Shown piece after piece: positions 22,763 to 31,360 of a stretch of DNA of 64,000 bases. A program made the translations under genes and the position numbers. Each line of letters opens with the position of its first letter. The stretch's first letter is position 1. This DNA is from Phycisphaerales bacterium (lineage in GTDB: Bacteria > Planctomycetota > Phycisphaerae > Phycisphaerales > UBA1924), in contig DASPKU010000015.1 of NCBI GenBank assembly GCA_035627955.1, positions 62,001 through 126,000 on the forward strand, in the 5' to 3' direction. A model generated the notes under the pieces. It worked only from the letters and a program-made list of their open reading frames with translations. It searched no databases and had not been told where the DNA came from.

Positions 22763-24229
22763 ATGCCCACCACCACCGACCCAACTCCGATCCCCCCCAC
22801 CGTCTACGAGCAGCGCCACGGCACGCTCTCCACCCTCAACGAGGACGGCTCCCGCCGCTGGCTCAACCCCCGCCCCTCCCGCGGCCGCTTCTGGACACGC
22901 CGGCGCGCCGTCGCCTATACCCTCATCGCCCTCTTCACCGCCATTCCTTACATCACCGTCAACGGCCTGCCACTCGTCCTGCTCGACATCGTCCACCGCC
23001 GCTTCACGCTCTTCGGCTACACCTTCCTCCCCACGGACACGCCGCTCTTCGTGCTGCTGATGGTGGCTGTCTTCCTCGCCGTGTTCCTCGCCACCTCCGT
23101 GCTGGGGCGCGTGTGGTGCGGCTGGGCATGCCCGCAGACCGTCTACATGGAGTTCCTCTACCGCCCCATCGAGCGACTCTTCGAGGGCGAGCCCGGGCGC
23201 TCGAAGCAGCCGACGGGCGGCCTCAAGCGCGTGCTGAAGTGGGCCGTGTACATCCTCGCGTCGCTCTTCATCGCCCACACCTTCCTCGCCTACTTCGTCG
23301 GCATCGACCAGCTCAAGACCTGGGTCACCCGCAGCCCCTTCGAGCACCCCACGGCCTTCCTCCTGATGGCCGGCGTCACCGCCGCCATGCTCTTTGACTT
23401 CGGCTTCTTCCGCGAGCAGATGTGCACCATCGCGTGCCCCTACGGCCGCTTCCAGTCCGTCATGCTCGACCGCGGCTCGCTCATCGTCGCCTACGACCGC
23501 AAGCGCGGCGAGCCCCGCGGCAAGGCCAAGCGCGTCTCGCTCCCGGTCCTTGACGCCGCGCCCCAGGGCGACTGCGTCGACTGCCGCATGTGCGTCACCA
23601 CCTGCCCCACCGGCATCGACATCCGCGACGGCCTCCAGATGGAGTGCATCCACTGCACGCAGTGCATCGATGCCTGCGACGCAGTCATGACCAAGGTCGG
23701 CCGCCCCACCGGCCTCATCCGCTACAGCAGCCAGCGCGCCCTGGAGGGTGAGCCCCGCAAGGCCCGCCCGCGCGTCGTCATCTACTCCGCCCTCCTCGCC
23801 CTCATTACCTCCATCTTCACCCACGGCATCATCACCAAGCCGCCGGTCGACATCAACCTCCTCCGCGGCCGCGGCATGCCCTTCAACGAGCTGCCCAGCG
23901 GCCTCATCAGCAACCAGCTCCGCGTCAAGGTCACCAACCGCCTGATGGAGCAGGCGACCTGCACGGTCTCCCTCATCAACGCGCCCGCCGGCGGCCGCAT
24001 CGAGATCGAGTCCTCCCCCAACCCCTTCACTGTCGCGCCGGGCGAGCAGACCACCATTGCCGTCATCGTCCTCCTGCCCCGCGAGGTCTTCGTGCCCTCG
24101 GGCACCTTCGACGCCCGCATCGCCATCGAGACCGCCGACGGCTACCGCACCGAGCACACCTACCGCCTGCTGGGCCCCATGAACAACCGCGTCCGTCGCG
24201 ACGCCCCCAAGGAGCCCAGCCGTGGCTGA
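22763..24229 (+). CDS. ccoG: CcoG/RdxA, cbb3 oxidase accessory iron-sulfur protein
   Basis: The 488-residue membrane protein acts in cbb3 maturation as a copper(II) reductase. Several membrane helices are visible, including one next to VWCGWACPQTVYMEFLYRP. Two ferredoxin-like 4Fe-4S motifs follow, CVDCRMCVTTCP and CIHCTQCIDACD. The C-terminus is an Ig-like beta domain. The start ATG at 22763 lies 25 bp after ccoP. The end overlaps ccoH by 8 bp. Confidence 0.95.
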   Translation: MPTTTDPTPIPPTVYEQRHGTLSTLNEDGSRRWLNPRPSRGRFWTRRRAVAYTLIALFTAIPYITVNGLPLVLLDIVHRRFTLFGYTFLPTDTPLFVLLMVAVFLAVFLATSVLGRVWCGWACPQTVYMEFLYRPIERLFEGEPGRSKQPTGGLKRVLKWAVYILASLFIAHTFLAYFVGIDQLKTWVTRSPFEHPTAFLLMAGVTAAMLFDFGFFREQMCTIACPYGRFQSVMLDRGSLIVAYDRKRGEPRGKAKRVSLPVLDAAPQGDCVDCRMCVTTCPTGIDIRDGLQMECIHCTQCIDACDAVMTKVGRPTGLIRYSSQRALEGEPRKARPRVVIYSALLALITSIFTHGIITKPPVDINLLRGRGMPFNELPSGLISNQLRVKVTNRLMEQATCTVSLINAPAGGRIEIESSPNPFTVAPGEQTTIAVIVLLPREVFVPSGTFDARIAIETADGYRTEHTYRLLGPMNNRVRRDAPKEPSRG

Positions 24230-24728
24230 GCAACCCCGCCGCCTCCCCCGCTGGCCCTTCATCATCATCGCCCTGCTGGGCGTGCAGATGATCGGCGTCC
24301 TCACCATGATGCGCATCGCCGGCGACGACCCCGCCTTCGGCGTCGAGCCCGACTACTACGAGAAGGCCGTGAAGTGGGACTCCACCGCCGCCGCCCGCGC
24401 CAGCGCCGACCAGCTCGGCTGGTCCATCGACGCCACCCTCGGCCCCGTGATCAGCGCGGGCAACGAGCGCGAGCTCCGCGTCACCCTCCGCGACCGCCAC
24501 GGCGCCGCGCTCAACGCCGCCGCCGTCAGGGCCGAGGTCTTCTGCCACGCCCGCTCCGCCTCGCGCCAGGAGGCCGTGCTCACCCCGCTCACCCCCGGTG
24601 AGTACGCCGCCCGCATCGTCGCCCCCCGCGCCGGCCTCTACGAGGTCCGCCTCGACATCGTGTGCAACGGATCCCGCGCCGAGGTCGCCCGCACCATCGA
24701 GATCGCCGAGAAGGCCGCCGCCAGGTGA
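24222..24728 (+). CDS. ccoH: CcoH/FixH family protein
   Basis: The 168-residue protein has an N-terminal membrane anchor (about 12-30) followed by the FixH hallmark PDYYEKAVKWDS and a beta-rich periplasmic domain. CcoH helps assemble and stabilise cbb3 oxidase. It starts at GTG 24222, inside the end of ccoG, and its stop overlaps the next GTG. The order ccoG-ccoH-(safE)-ccoI-ccoS is the usual maturation block. Confidence 0.9.
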   Translation: MAEQPRRLPRWPFIIIALLGVQMIGVLTMMRIAGDDPAFGVEPDYYEKAVKWDSTAAARASADQLGWSIDATLGPVISAGNERELRVTLRDRHGAALNAAAVRAEVFCHARSASRQEAVLTPLTPGEYAARIVAPRAGLYEVRLDIVCNGSRAEVARTIEIAEKAAAR

Positions 24729-25471
24729 CACCCCTCATCGCCGCCATCTTCCTCGCCAGCCTTCTGGGCAGTATGCACTGCGCGGGCATGTGCGGCGCGT
24801 TCCTCGCCTTCGCGATCACCCCCGGCGAGAAGCCTGTGAGCAAGGCCGCGCTGCAGGCCGCGTACCACACCGGCCGCCTCGTCACCTACACGGCATTGGG
24901 GACCCTCGCCGGCGCGCTGGGGCACGCGATCGATCTGGGGGGATCGATCGCAGGCCTCCAGCGCACCGCGGGGGCGCTGGCGGGCACCATGATGGTCGCC
25001 TTCGGCCTCCTCGCGATCGCCCGCGTCATGGGTGTCAGGCTCCCGCGCCCGCCCGTCCCCGCGCTCATGGAACGCGCCCTCACCGCCGGCCACCGCGCCG
25101 CGTTTGACCTCCCGCCGCTCGCCCGCGCCGCCATGACCGGCCTGCTCACCACGCTGCTCCCCTGCGGTTGGCTCTACGCCTTCGTCATCACCGCCGCAGG
25201 CACCGCCAACCCCGCGCAAGGCGCCCTCGCGATGCTCGTCTTCTGGCTCGGCACCCTCCCCGCCCTCATCGCCCTGGGCACCGGCCTCCAGTGCCTCGCG
25301 GGCCCGCTTAAGAGGCGCCTCCCGCTCATCACCAGCCTCGCGGTCGTGTGCGTCGGCGTCTTCACCGTCATCACCCGCATGACCGGCCACCCCCACGGCC
25401 ACGCGCTGCCCGCGAGCGCCATGCTGCTCGAGGAGCACGCGCCAAACCTCCCCGCGGAGTGCAACCCGTGA
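24725..25471 (+). CDS. SafE/TauE-like membrane protein of the cco cluster
   Basis: The 248-residue inner-membrane protein has about six helices. The N-terminal GSMHCAGMCGAF and internal TTLLPCGWLYAF carry paired Cys/His/Met positions. These are typical of the 'sulfite exporter TauE/SafE'-named proteins placed between ccoH and ccoI, which are thought to move copper for oxidase assembly. The His-rich C-terminal loop (GHPHGHA) supports metal handling. It starts with a GTG that overlaps the ccoH stop. Confidence 0.85.
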   Translation: MTPLIAAIFLASLLGSMHCAGMCGAFLAFAITPGEKPVSKAALQAAYHTGRLVTYTALGTLAGALGHAIDLGGSIAGLQRTAGALAGTMMVAFGLLAIARVMGVRLPRPPVPALMERALTAGHRAAFDLPPLARAAMTGLLTTLLPCGWLYAFVITAAGTANPAQGALAMLVFWLGTLPALIALGTGLQCLAGPLKRRLPLITSLAVVCVGVFTVITRMTGHPHGHALPASAMLLEEHAPNLPAECNP

Positions 25472-28053
25472 CAATCACTACAACCATGTCAACGAACTCC
25501 GCCGCGCCGCCCCGTATCTCCGCGTCGGTCGCCTGCACCCACTGCTCGCTCGCGGTGCCCGCCGGCCTCATCGAGCCCGACGCCGAGCACCAGTTCTGCT
25601 GCACCGCCTGCGCCACCGCCTACTCCCTCATCCACTCCTGCGGCCTCGACGCCTACTACCGCCTCCGCGCCGCGACCGAAACCGACAAGGCCCCCGCCAA
25701 GGCCACCGGCAAGCGCTTCAGCGAGTTCGACGACCCCACCTTCACCAGCCTCTACACCAAACCGCTCGCCCACCTTCAAGGTGGGTACCGCACCGCCCGC
25801 CTCATGCTCCAGAACCTGCACTGCGCCGCCTGCGTCTGGCTCATCGAGAAGCTGCCATCAATCGTCCCCGGCGTCATCGAGTCGCGTCTCGACTTCCGCC
25901 GCGGCACCGTCGATCTCACCTGGGACCCCTCGCTCACGCACCTCTCGCGCATCGCCCAGGCCCTCGACTCTCTCGGCTACACGCCCCACCCCAGCAAGGA
26001 CGGCGAGGCCCAGTCGCTCCGCACCATCGAGGACCGCCGCTTCATGAAGAAGCTCGCCGTCGCCGGCGCCTGCGCCGGCAACGTCATGCTCCTCGCCTTC
26101 GCCCTCTACGCCGGCGCCTTCGACACCATGCAGTCCAGCTACGAGCAGACCTTCCGCTGGCTCAGCCTCGTGCTCGGCCTGGTCTCGCTGCTCGGCCCCG
26201 GCCGGCTCTTCTTCAAGAACGCCTGGGCCGCCGTGCGCACCCGCACGCCCCACCTCGACCTCCCCATCACCCTCGCCCTTCTCTCCGGCGGCGTCTTCGG
26301 CACGATCAACGTCATCCGCGGCCACGGCGAGATCTACTTCGACGCCCTCACCGTCCTCGTGTTCCTGCTCCTCGTCGGCCGCTTCTTCCAGGCCCGCCAG
26401 CAGCGCTGGGCTGTGGACTCCATCGAACTCCTCTTCTCCCTCACGCCCACCAGCGCCCGCCGCCTCAAAGACAGCGCCGCCACCGAAGTCCCCATCGAGT
26501 CCCTCATCCGCGGCGACCTCGTCGAGGTCCGCGCCGGCGACTCCATCCCCGCCGACGGCGTCGTCGTCAGCGGCGCCTCCAAGGTGGACCAGTCGCTGCT
26601 CTCGGGCGAATCCCGCCCCGTCACCGTCGCCGAGGGCGACCACGTCGCCGCCGGCGCGGTGAACATCACCTCCACGCTCACCCTCCGCGTCGAGGCCACC
26701 GGCGAGGACACCCGCGTCGGTCGCCTCATGAAGACCATCGCCGACGCCGCCAGCCGCAAGCCCCCGCTCGTCCGCTTCGCCGACCGCATCTCCGGCATCT
26801 TCACGTGGTCGATGCTCGGCCTCTCGGCGTTCACGTTCCTTCTCTGGCTCCTCCGCGCCGACCTCGCGACCGCCCTCGACCACGCCTCCGCGCTGCTCAT
26901 CGTCACCTGCCCCTGCGCCCTGGGCCTCGCCACGCCGCTGGTCTTTACCATCGCCATCGGCCGCGCCGCCCGCCACGGCGTGCTCATCAAGGGCGGCGAC
27001 GCCCTCCAGCACCTCGTCAACAAGGACCGCCGCGGCACACTGTTCCTCGACAAGACCGGCACCATCACCCACGGCCGCATGTCCGTGGTCTCCTACTCCG
27101 GCCCCGAGGACCTCAAGCCGCTCATCGCCGCCGCGGAGCGCCACAGCAGCCACCCCATCGCCAGGGCCCTCGTCGCCGCGTTCGGCGATCTCCCCGCGCC
27201 CGACCCCCACGAACAGTTCGAACGCCTTGTCGTGCGTCAGGTCACCGGCGGCGGCCTCGAGGTCACCGCCTTCGAGCTCAACCGCGAGCCGCTGCACCTC
27301 CGCATCGGCTCACCCGCGTTTGTTGGCGGCAACGCTCACGGCCTCGACGGCCTCGACCCCACCCTCACCCCCGTCCTCGTCTCCGTGAACGGCGAGCACG
27401 CCGCCACCATCGGCCTGGGCGACGCGATCCGCGCCGACTCCCCCGACTCGATCCGCACCCTGCAATCCCAGGGCTGGGACGTGCAGATCCTCTCGGGCGA
27501 CGACCCCGCCTTGGTCCGCTCCGTCGGCCGCGCGCTCGGCCTCCCCGACCACGCCTGCCGCGGCGGCCTCTCCCCCGAGGACAAGCTCGCCATCGTCCGC
27601 GCTTCCACACAGGAAACCACCACCGTCATGGTCGGCGACGGCGTCAACGACGCGGCCGCGCTCTCCGCCGCCACCGTGGGCATCGCCGTCGCCGGCGGTG
27701 CTGAGGCCTCGCTCGCCGCCGCGGACATGTACCTCCAGCGCCCCAGCCTCGCCCTGCTCGTGGACCTCACCACCGCCGCCCGCCGCACCATCCGCACCAT
27801 CCACTGCTGCTTGTGCACCTCGGTCTTCTACAACGCCATCGCCGGCGGCCTCGCCGTGTACGGCCTCATCAACCCCATCATCGCCGCGTTCATCATGCCC
27901 GTCAGCTCGCTCACCGTCCTCGCCGTCGTCTACCGCCGCGCCACCTTCCCCGTGCGCGCGACGAACTCCCCCACCGCTCCCCCACCGCACCCGCTCGACA
28001 CAACCACGCCAACCGCCACCGCTGCGCGCACCGCCGACCTCATCCCCGTCTGA
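25468..28053 (+). CDS. ccoI: CcoI, copper-translocating P1B-type ATPase
   Basis: The 861-residue P1B ATPase exports copper for cbb3 oxidase maturation. A Cys-rich N-terminal metal-binding domain (CTHCSL, FCCTAC) is followed by a heavy-metal-associated domain with HCAACVW. The core motifs are SGES, the transport site TCPCALGLATP, the phosphorylation loop DKTGT, HP in SSHPIARAL and GDGVNDAAAL. The GTG start at 25468 overlaps the previous stop and has GGAG about 8 nt upstream; the ATG at 25486 is an alternative. The C-terminal 30 residues are Pro/Thr-rich. Confidence 0.95.
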   Translation: MTITTTMSTNSAAPPRISASVACTHCSLAVPAGLIEPDAEHQFCCTACATAYSLIHSCGLDAYYRLRAATETDKAPAKATGKRFSEFDDPTFTSLYTKPLAHLQGGYRTARLMLQNLHCAACVWLIEKLPSIVPGVIESRLDFRRGTVDLTWDPSLTHLSRIAQALDSLGYTPHPSKDGEAQSLRTIEDRRFMKKLAVAGACAGNVMLLAFALYAGAFDTMQSSYEQTFRWLSLVLGLVSLLGPGRLFFKNAWAAVRTRTPHLDLPITLALLSGGVFGTINVIRGHGEIYFDALTVLVFLLLVGRFFQARQQRWAVDSIELLFSLTPTSARRLKDSAATEVPIESLIRGDLVEVRAGDSIPADGVVVSGASKVDQSLLSGESRPVTVAEGDHVAAGAVNITSTLTLRVEATGEDTRVGRLMKTIADAASRKPPLVRFADRISGIFTWSMLGLSAFTFLLWLLRADLATALDHASALLIVTCPCALGLATPLVFTIAIGRAARHGVLIKGGDALQHLVNKDRRGTLFLDKTGTITHGRMSVVSYSGPEDLKPLIAAAERHSSHPIARALVAAFGDLPAPDPHEQFERLVVRQVTGGGLEVTAFELNREPLHLRIGSPAFVGGNAHGLDGLDPTLTPVLVSVNGEHAATIGLGDAIRADSPDSIRTLQSQGWDVQILSGDDPALVRSVGRALGLPDHACRGGLSPEDKLAIVRASTQETTTVMVGDGVNDAAALSAATVGIAVAGGAEASLAAADMYLQRPSLALLVDLTTAARRTIRTIHCCLCTSVFYNAIAGGLAVYGLINPIIAAFIMPVSSLTVLAVVYRRATFPVRATNSPTAPPPHPLDTTTPTATAARTADLIPV

Positions 28054-28076
28054 CCTCTGCCCGAAGGGACAAATCC

Positions 28077-28220
28077 ATGTCCGTCCTCTTCATCGTGCTC
28101 CCCACCGCCCTCATCATCGCCGCCCTGGGCGTCTGGGCCTGCATGGCCTCCGCCTCCCGCGGCCAGTTCGACGACCTCGACACCCCACCCCTCCGCGTCC
28201 TCTCCGAAGAAGCCGACTGA
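28077..28220 (+). CDS. ccoS: CcoS, cbb3 oxidase maturation protein
   Basis: The 47-residue protein has one N-terminal membrane helix (LFIVLPTALIIAALGVWA) followed by the CcoS signature GQFDDLDTPPLRVL. CcoS is needed to insert redox cofactors into cbb3 oxidase. It ends the operon; a ribosome-binding GAAGGGA is about 9 nt upstream of the ATG. Confidence 0.9.
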   Translation: MSVLFIVLPTALIIAALGVWACMASASRGQFDDLDTPPLRVLSEEAD

Positions 28221-28228
28221 AGAGTTTT

Positions 28229-28387
28229 CACCACAGAGACACTGAGACACAGAGAAGAAGCGGAAAGAAGACCGAAGGGGAAAGACCAGACCGAGACAAG
28301 CCATCCTCAAGCAATGAAAAAAGGCCCGGACTCAACAGCCCGGGCCTCATTCAAATGCCTTCCTCTGTGCCTCTGTGTCTCTGTGGT
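28229..28387. repeat. Inverted repeat with CACAGAG arms between ccoS and the convergent gene
   Basis: The left arm at about 28229-28253 (CACCACAGAGACAC, then TGAGACACAGAG) is matched by an inverted right arm at 28363-28387 (CTCTGTGCCTCTGTG, then TCTCTGTGGT) with a few mismatches. CACAGAGACACAGAG-type sequences are a widespread intergenic repeat in planctomycetes and related phyla. The central spacer carries a terminator. Confidence 0.7.
28322..28347 (-). terminator. Intrinsic terminator for the minus-strand gene at 28399-29097
   Basis: AGGCCCGG (28322-28329) pairs with CCGGGCCT (28340-28347) around a 10-nt loop. Read on the minus strand the stem is followed by TTTTTT, a textbook rho-independent terminator. 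Confidence 0.8.
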
Positions 28388-28398
28388 TCAGTTCTGCC

Positions 28399-29097
28399 TC
28401 AGGCGGCGAGCTTGCCGCTCGTCTCCACGCCGCTGCTCGCCGTGAACGTGAACCCCGGCCCCGCGCCGTACTGGATCACGCCGAAGTTGGACTCCTTGCT
28501 CACCTGGTTGCCGCGCTGCCCGCGGACCATGTAGAACAGGCTCGCCCCGCCGGTCGTGACCGGACTGGGCACGCCGCCATCGACAAAGCTCCGCACCCGC
28601 CCCGCGATGGAGCCGATCTGCGACCACGCGCCGTTGTCGCCCACGCGCCGCCAGACCGTGAAGAACTGCCCGTGGGCCGTGCTGCCCTTCCACTTGATGG
28701 TGACCGTGCCGTCGGCATTGGGGTCCGCGACCACGTCCTCGCCGGGCGTGGGTTCGCCGGCGGGGGTGGGCGGCTGCGGTGCGGGCAGCATGGCCACGTT
28801 CCACAGGTTCGGGTTGGCGGTCGACTCCGCCTGGATGCGGATGCGGTCGATGCACTGCTGCATGATCGCCCGCAGCGTGGTGCACGACACATCGAACGTG
28901 CCCGTCGCCGCCCGGCTCGCCAGCCGCGCCGTGTTCATCGCGTCCTCGTCGGTCTCCGTCTTGTCCAGCTGCGTCTCCAGCTGTGTGGTCAAGGCCGTGG
29001 TCAAACCAAGGGCCACAGCGTTGGCCTTGAGGGCGTTGAGGTGGTCGCGCACAAAGTTCACCATCTCGGTCTTCGAAGCAGGAATGATCTCGGCCAT
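28399..29097 (-). CDS. Cytosolic fibronectin-like protein of planctomycete type
   Basis: The 232-residue protein has a helical N-terminal half (MAEIIPASKTEMVNFVRDHL onward) that contains two helices and a Cys. A Pro-rich linker follows (about 135-150), then a beta-sandwich-like C-terminal domain (DGTVTIKWKGS, FTVWRR, FYMVRGQRG) resembling fibronectin type III. Proteins with this two-part build recur in Planctomycetes and have no known function. The start at ATG 29097 has GGAG 9 nt upstream. An in-frame upstream extension with a lipobox-like AVGGC is open but lacks a supported start. Confidence 0.7.
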   Translation of the reverse strand: MAEIIPASKTEMVNFVRDHLNALKANAVALGLTTALTTQLETQLDKTETDEDAMNTARLASRAATGTFDVSCTTLRAIMQQCIDRIRIQAESTANPNLWNVAMLPAPQPPTPAGEPTPGEDVVADPNADGTVTIKWKGSTAHGQFFTVWRRVGDNGAWSQIGSIAGRVRSFVDGGVPSPVTTGGASLFYMVRGQRGNQVSKESNFGVIQYGAGPGFTFTASSGVETSGKLAA

Positions 29098-29295
29098 TGG
29101 TATCGACTCCAACAAAGCCGCCATTCCCTTGTGAGCGCACCCCCCGACGGCAAGGAGTCCCGCGCCCGCGACTGCCAACTCGAACACCAGGCAACCGCGG
29201 CAGGAGAGGGATCGGGCTATTCGCGGGGCAACTTGACCAGCAGGATTCGAGAAAGTGCAAGAAAACGCGGGGCGGACAGGCGGCGCAGACGGACC

Positions 29296-29326
29296 TTCCC
29301 CATACCTGCCCTCTTCTATATAGACT
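29296..29326 (+). promoter_or_regulatory. Predicted promoter of the HNH gene, leaderless type
   Basis: TTCCCC (29296-29301) and TAGACT (29321-29326), spaced 19 nt, lie 9 nt before the TTG start. The interval shares TGCCCTCTTC with the promoter at 2856-2884. The rest of the 240-bp gap from 29098 holds nothing else I recognise. Confidence 0.5.
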
Positions 29327-29335
29327 GGCCCCCGC

Positions 29336-30115
29336 TTGGCCACCCGCTACCACGCCATCATCGCCTACCCCGAGATGTCCTACCGCGAGGGCATGACCCT
29401 TCAGAAGGGCATGAACTTCCTCGCCCACAAGCCCTACTCCATCATCCTGATGAGCGTCCGCAAGGGCGCCCCCTACCAGGACCAGTGGCACGAGGCCACC
29501 GGCGTGCTCGAGTACGAGGGCCACGACGTCCCCAAGTCCTCCCTCCGCGGCAGCCCCGACCCCAAGCGCACCGACCAGCCCCTTGCCCTCCCCAGCGGCA
29601 AGCTCACCGAGAACGGCCGCTTCTTCCAGGCCGCCGACGAGTACAAGGCCGGCACCAAGCCCGCCCGCATCGTGCAGGTCTACGAGAAGATCGCCGACGG
29701 CATCTGGTGCGACCGCGGAAAGCACGAGCTCATCGACGCCGAGATCAAGGACGTCCCCATCGGCCGCGGCCGCACCCGCAAGGTCTGCCGGTTCCACCTC
29801 AAACCCTCAACCGCCATGGTCCTCGACCCCGAGGAGGACCGCGAGCTCTCCCTCTCCCGCCAGATCCCCACCGCCGTCAAGGTCGAGGTCTACAAGCGCG
29901 ACAAGGGCGCCTGCGTCAAGTGCGGCAAGAAAGAGAACCTCCACTACGACCACGACTTCCCGTTCAGCAAGGGCGGCACCAGCCTCACCCCCGCCAACGT
30001 CCAGCTCCTCTGCATGAACTGCAACCTCAAGAAGTCGGCCAAGATCATGGCGATCGGACCGTGGTTGCTGGCGCCACTTGCGGTGGCAATGTCGGTCGCC
30101 TCCAAGCATGCTTAA
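29336..30115 (+). CDS. HNH endonuclease with an N-terminal possible modified-base-reading domain
   Basis: The 259-residue protein has a C-terminal HNH nuclease module (about 180-240). C193/C196 and C226/C229 form a structural zinc site around H203-Y-D205-H206-D. The N-terminal 170 residues include ATGVLEYEGHDVPK and FFQAADEYKAG..VQVYEKIADGIW. These are loosely reminiscent of SRA-like domains that read modified cytosine in Mcr-type restriction enzymes; this resemblance is weak and needs a structure search. The start is TTG 29336 with a -10-like box just upstream; an ATG at 29373 is an alternative. It borders the Detocs-like operon, and a role in DNA restriction is likely. Confidence 0.75.
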   Translation: MATRYHAIIAYPEMSYREGMTLQKGMNFLAHKPYSIILMSVRKGAPYQDQWHEATGVLEYEGHDVPKSSLRGSPDPKRTDQPLALPSGKLTENGRFFQAADEYKAGTKPARIVQVYEKIADGIWCDRGKHELIDAEIKDVPIGRGRTRKVCRFHLKPSTAMVLDPEEDRELSLSRQIPTAVKVEVYKRDKGACVKCGKKENLHYDHDFPFSKGGTSLTPANVQLLCMNCNLKKSAKIMAIGPWLLAPLAVAMSVASKHA

Positions 30116-30136
30116 CACGTGCGCGTCCCTAGTCGA

Positions 30137-31360
30137 TCACTTTGCGTTACCAATGAGCATCTGCAGCGAGAACTCATACAAGTACTGGGCCGCCATGAAT
30201 GCTGCAAGCTCCTGGTACTCATCGGCCTTGGCGGAATCGCCGAAATCGCACACTCCCTTGATCGACAAGGGGAGGGGCCGTGGCCTCCGCGCCATTCTCG
30301 CCGCCAAGAACAAAGCGAACGTCTCCATCTCTATGCCCACGAGCTTTCTGTTGCGAGCGATCACATCGTCCACCACGGGTCGGTGCGCCACCACCGCAGC
30401 ACCCGAGGCAACAGGCCCGATCGCAGTCTTCGCGCGCGGGAACGCGATATTCCCTCGCCATCGTGAGGCGATACGCCCGAGGGTCGGACCGTCGAGCCCA
30501 AAATAACTGAACCGGTTCTTGAGCGATGGATCAACCGGCAGTGACACGGGAGCTGGCGCAAGAGTCACCTCGCCATCCTCACGCTGGTGAATCTTGCCAC
30601 TGCCATAATCCCACGTTTGGTCTGCGATGAGCAGGTCGCCTGGAGCTCCCTTAACCCCGGCAGCGATACCAACCATGGCCAAGTATCGGGGTCTGTAAAC
30701 CTCGCACACCTTCATCGCGTGTGCGGCAGTTGCCGGCATTCCCATTTCGACGGCCGCGCTAGCAACGACGCTAAGTCGCTTGCCATCACGTTCGAAGACC
30801 CCGCGGTGGTAGATCGAGTCGTCTCCATTCACCTGTTCGACCACCCAGGAGCCTTCGAGTTCGAGTACCGCGGTCAACTCAGGACGCTCCAGCGCGGTCA
30901 CAATGGCAAGGTCCAGGCCGAATCCGCTAGCCGCCCTCCCAGCCTTGGCTTCGACGATGTGAATCACCTTAGACTCAATCATCTCTCGCCACCCTACCGA
31001 CGCTGGGTCGTAGTGGATAACGTGCCACAACAAATCGCCAAACTCCTTCACGAACTGGATTTGCAGCTCGGAGTAGGCGGTCAGACCTATGATGTGGTCT
31101 GGACGCTTCCCCGCGCCGCTATTGAGCGACCGCAGAAGCCCGGCCCCGCCATTGGAATCAACCTTGCCACCCTTCCGAATTGGCAAGCTGAGATCAAGCA
31201 CCATAAGATCATATTGAGATTGCTCAAGGGCCTTAAAGGCCGCTGACACATCCGCCGCCTCTGTCACCTCACACGACTCACTGCCGGCGATCCCTCGCAC
31301 CAACGCGACGACGTCCTTACGTTTTTCATCATTATCGTCGACCACGAGAACAGAGATCAT
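30137..31360 (-). CDS. dtcC: DtcC-like effector: receiver domain fused to nucleoside phosphorylase
   Basis: The 407-residue protein has an N-terminal receiver domain with acidic pocket D8/D9 and phosphoacceptor D56 in LMVLDLSLP. A purine-nucleoside-phosphorylase superfamily domain follows from about 155. It shows MVGIAAGVKG, VGIEMETFAL (the substrate-Glu motif) and IKGVCDFGDS. In the published Detocs system, the effector of this build cleaves ATP to adenine and ribose-5'-triphosphate once phosphorylated, aborting phage infection. It is the last gene of the operon, with the start overlapping the dtcB stop (ATGA). The function is inferred from architecture and order. Confidence 0.85.
   Translation of the reverse strand: MISVLVVDDNDEKRKDVVALVRGIAGSESCEVTEAADVSAAFKALEQSQYDLMVLDLSLPIRKGGKVDSNGGAGLLRSLNSGAGKRPDHIIGLTAYSELQIQFVKEFGDLLWHVIHYDPASVGWREMIESKVIHIVEAKAGRAASGFGLDLAIVTALERPELTAVLELEGSWVVEQVNGDDSIYHRGVFERDGKRLSVVASAAVEMGMPATAAHAMKVCEVYRPRYLAMVGIAAGVKGAPGDLLIADQTWDYGSGKIHQREDGEVTLAPAPVSLPVDPSLKNRFSYFGLDGPTLGRIASRWRGNIAFPRAKTAIGPVASGAAVVAHRPVVDDVIARNRKLVGIEMETFALFLAARMARRPRPLPLSIKGVCDFGDSAKADEYQELAAFMAAQYLYEFSLQMLIGNAK

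Noticed and set aside
29098-29343. N-terminal extension of the fibronectin-like protein with a lipobox-like AVGGC
   Set aside because: There is no supported start or positively charged n-region in the right place. The protein family begins at MAEII, and a Shine-Dalgarno sequence precedes that ATG.
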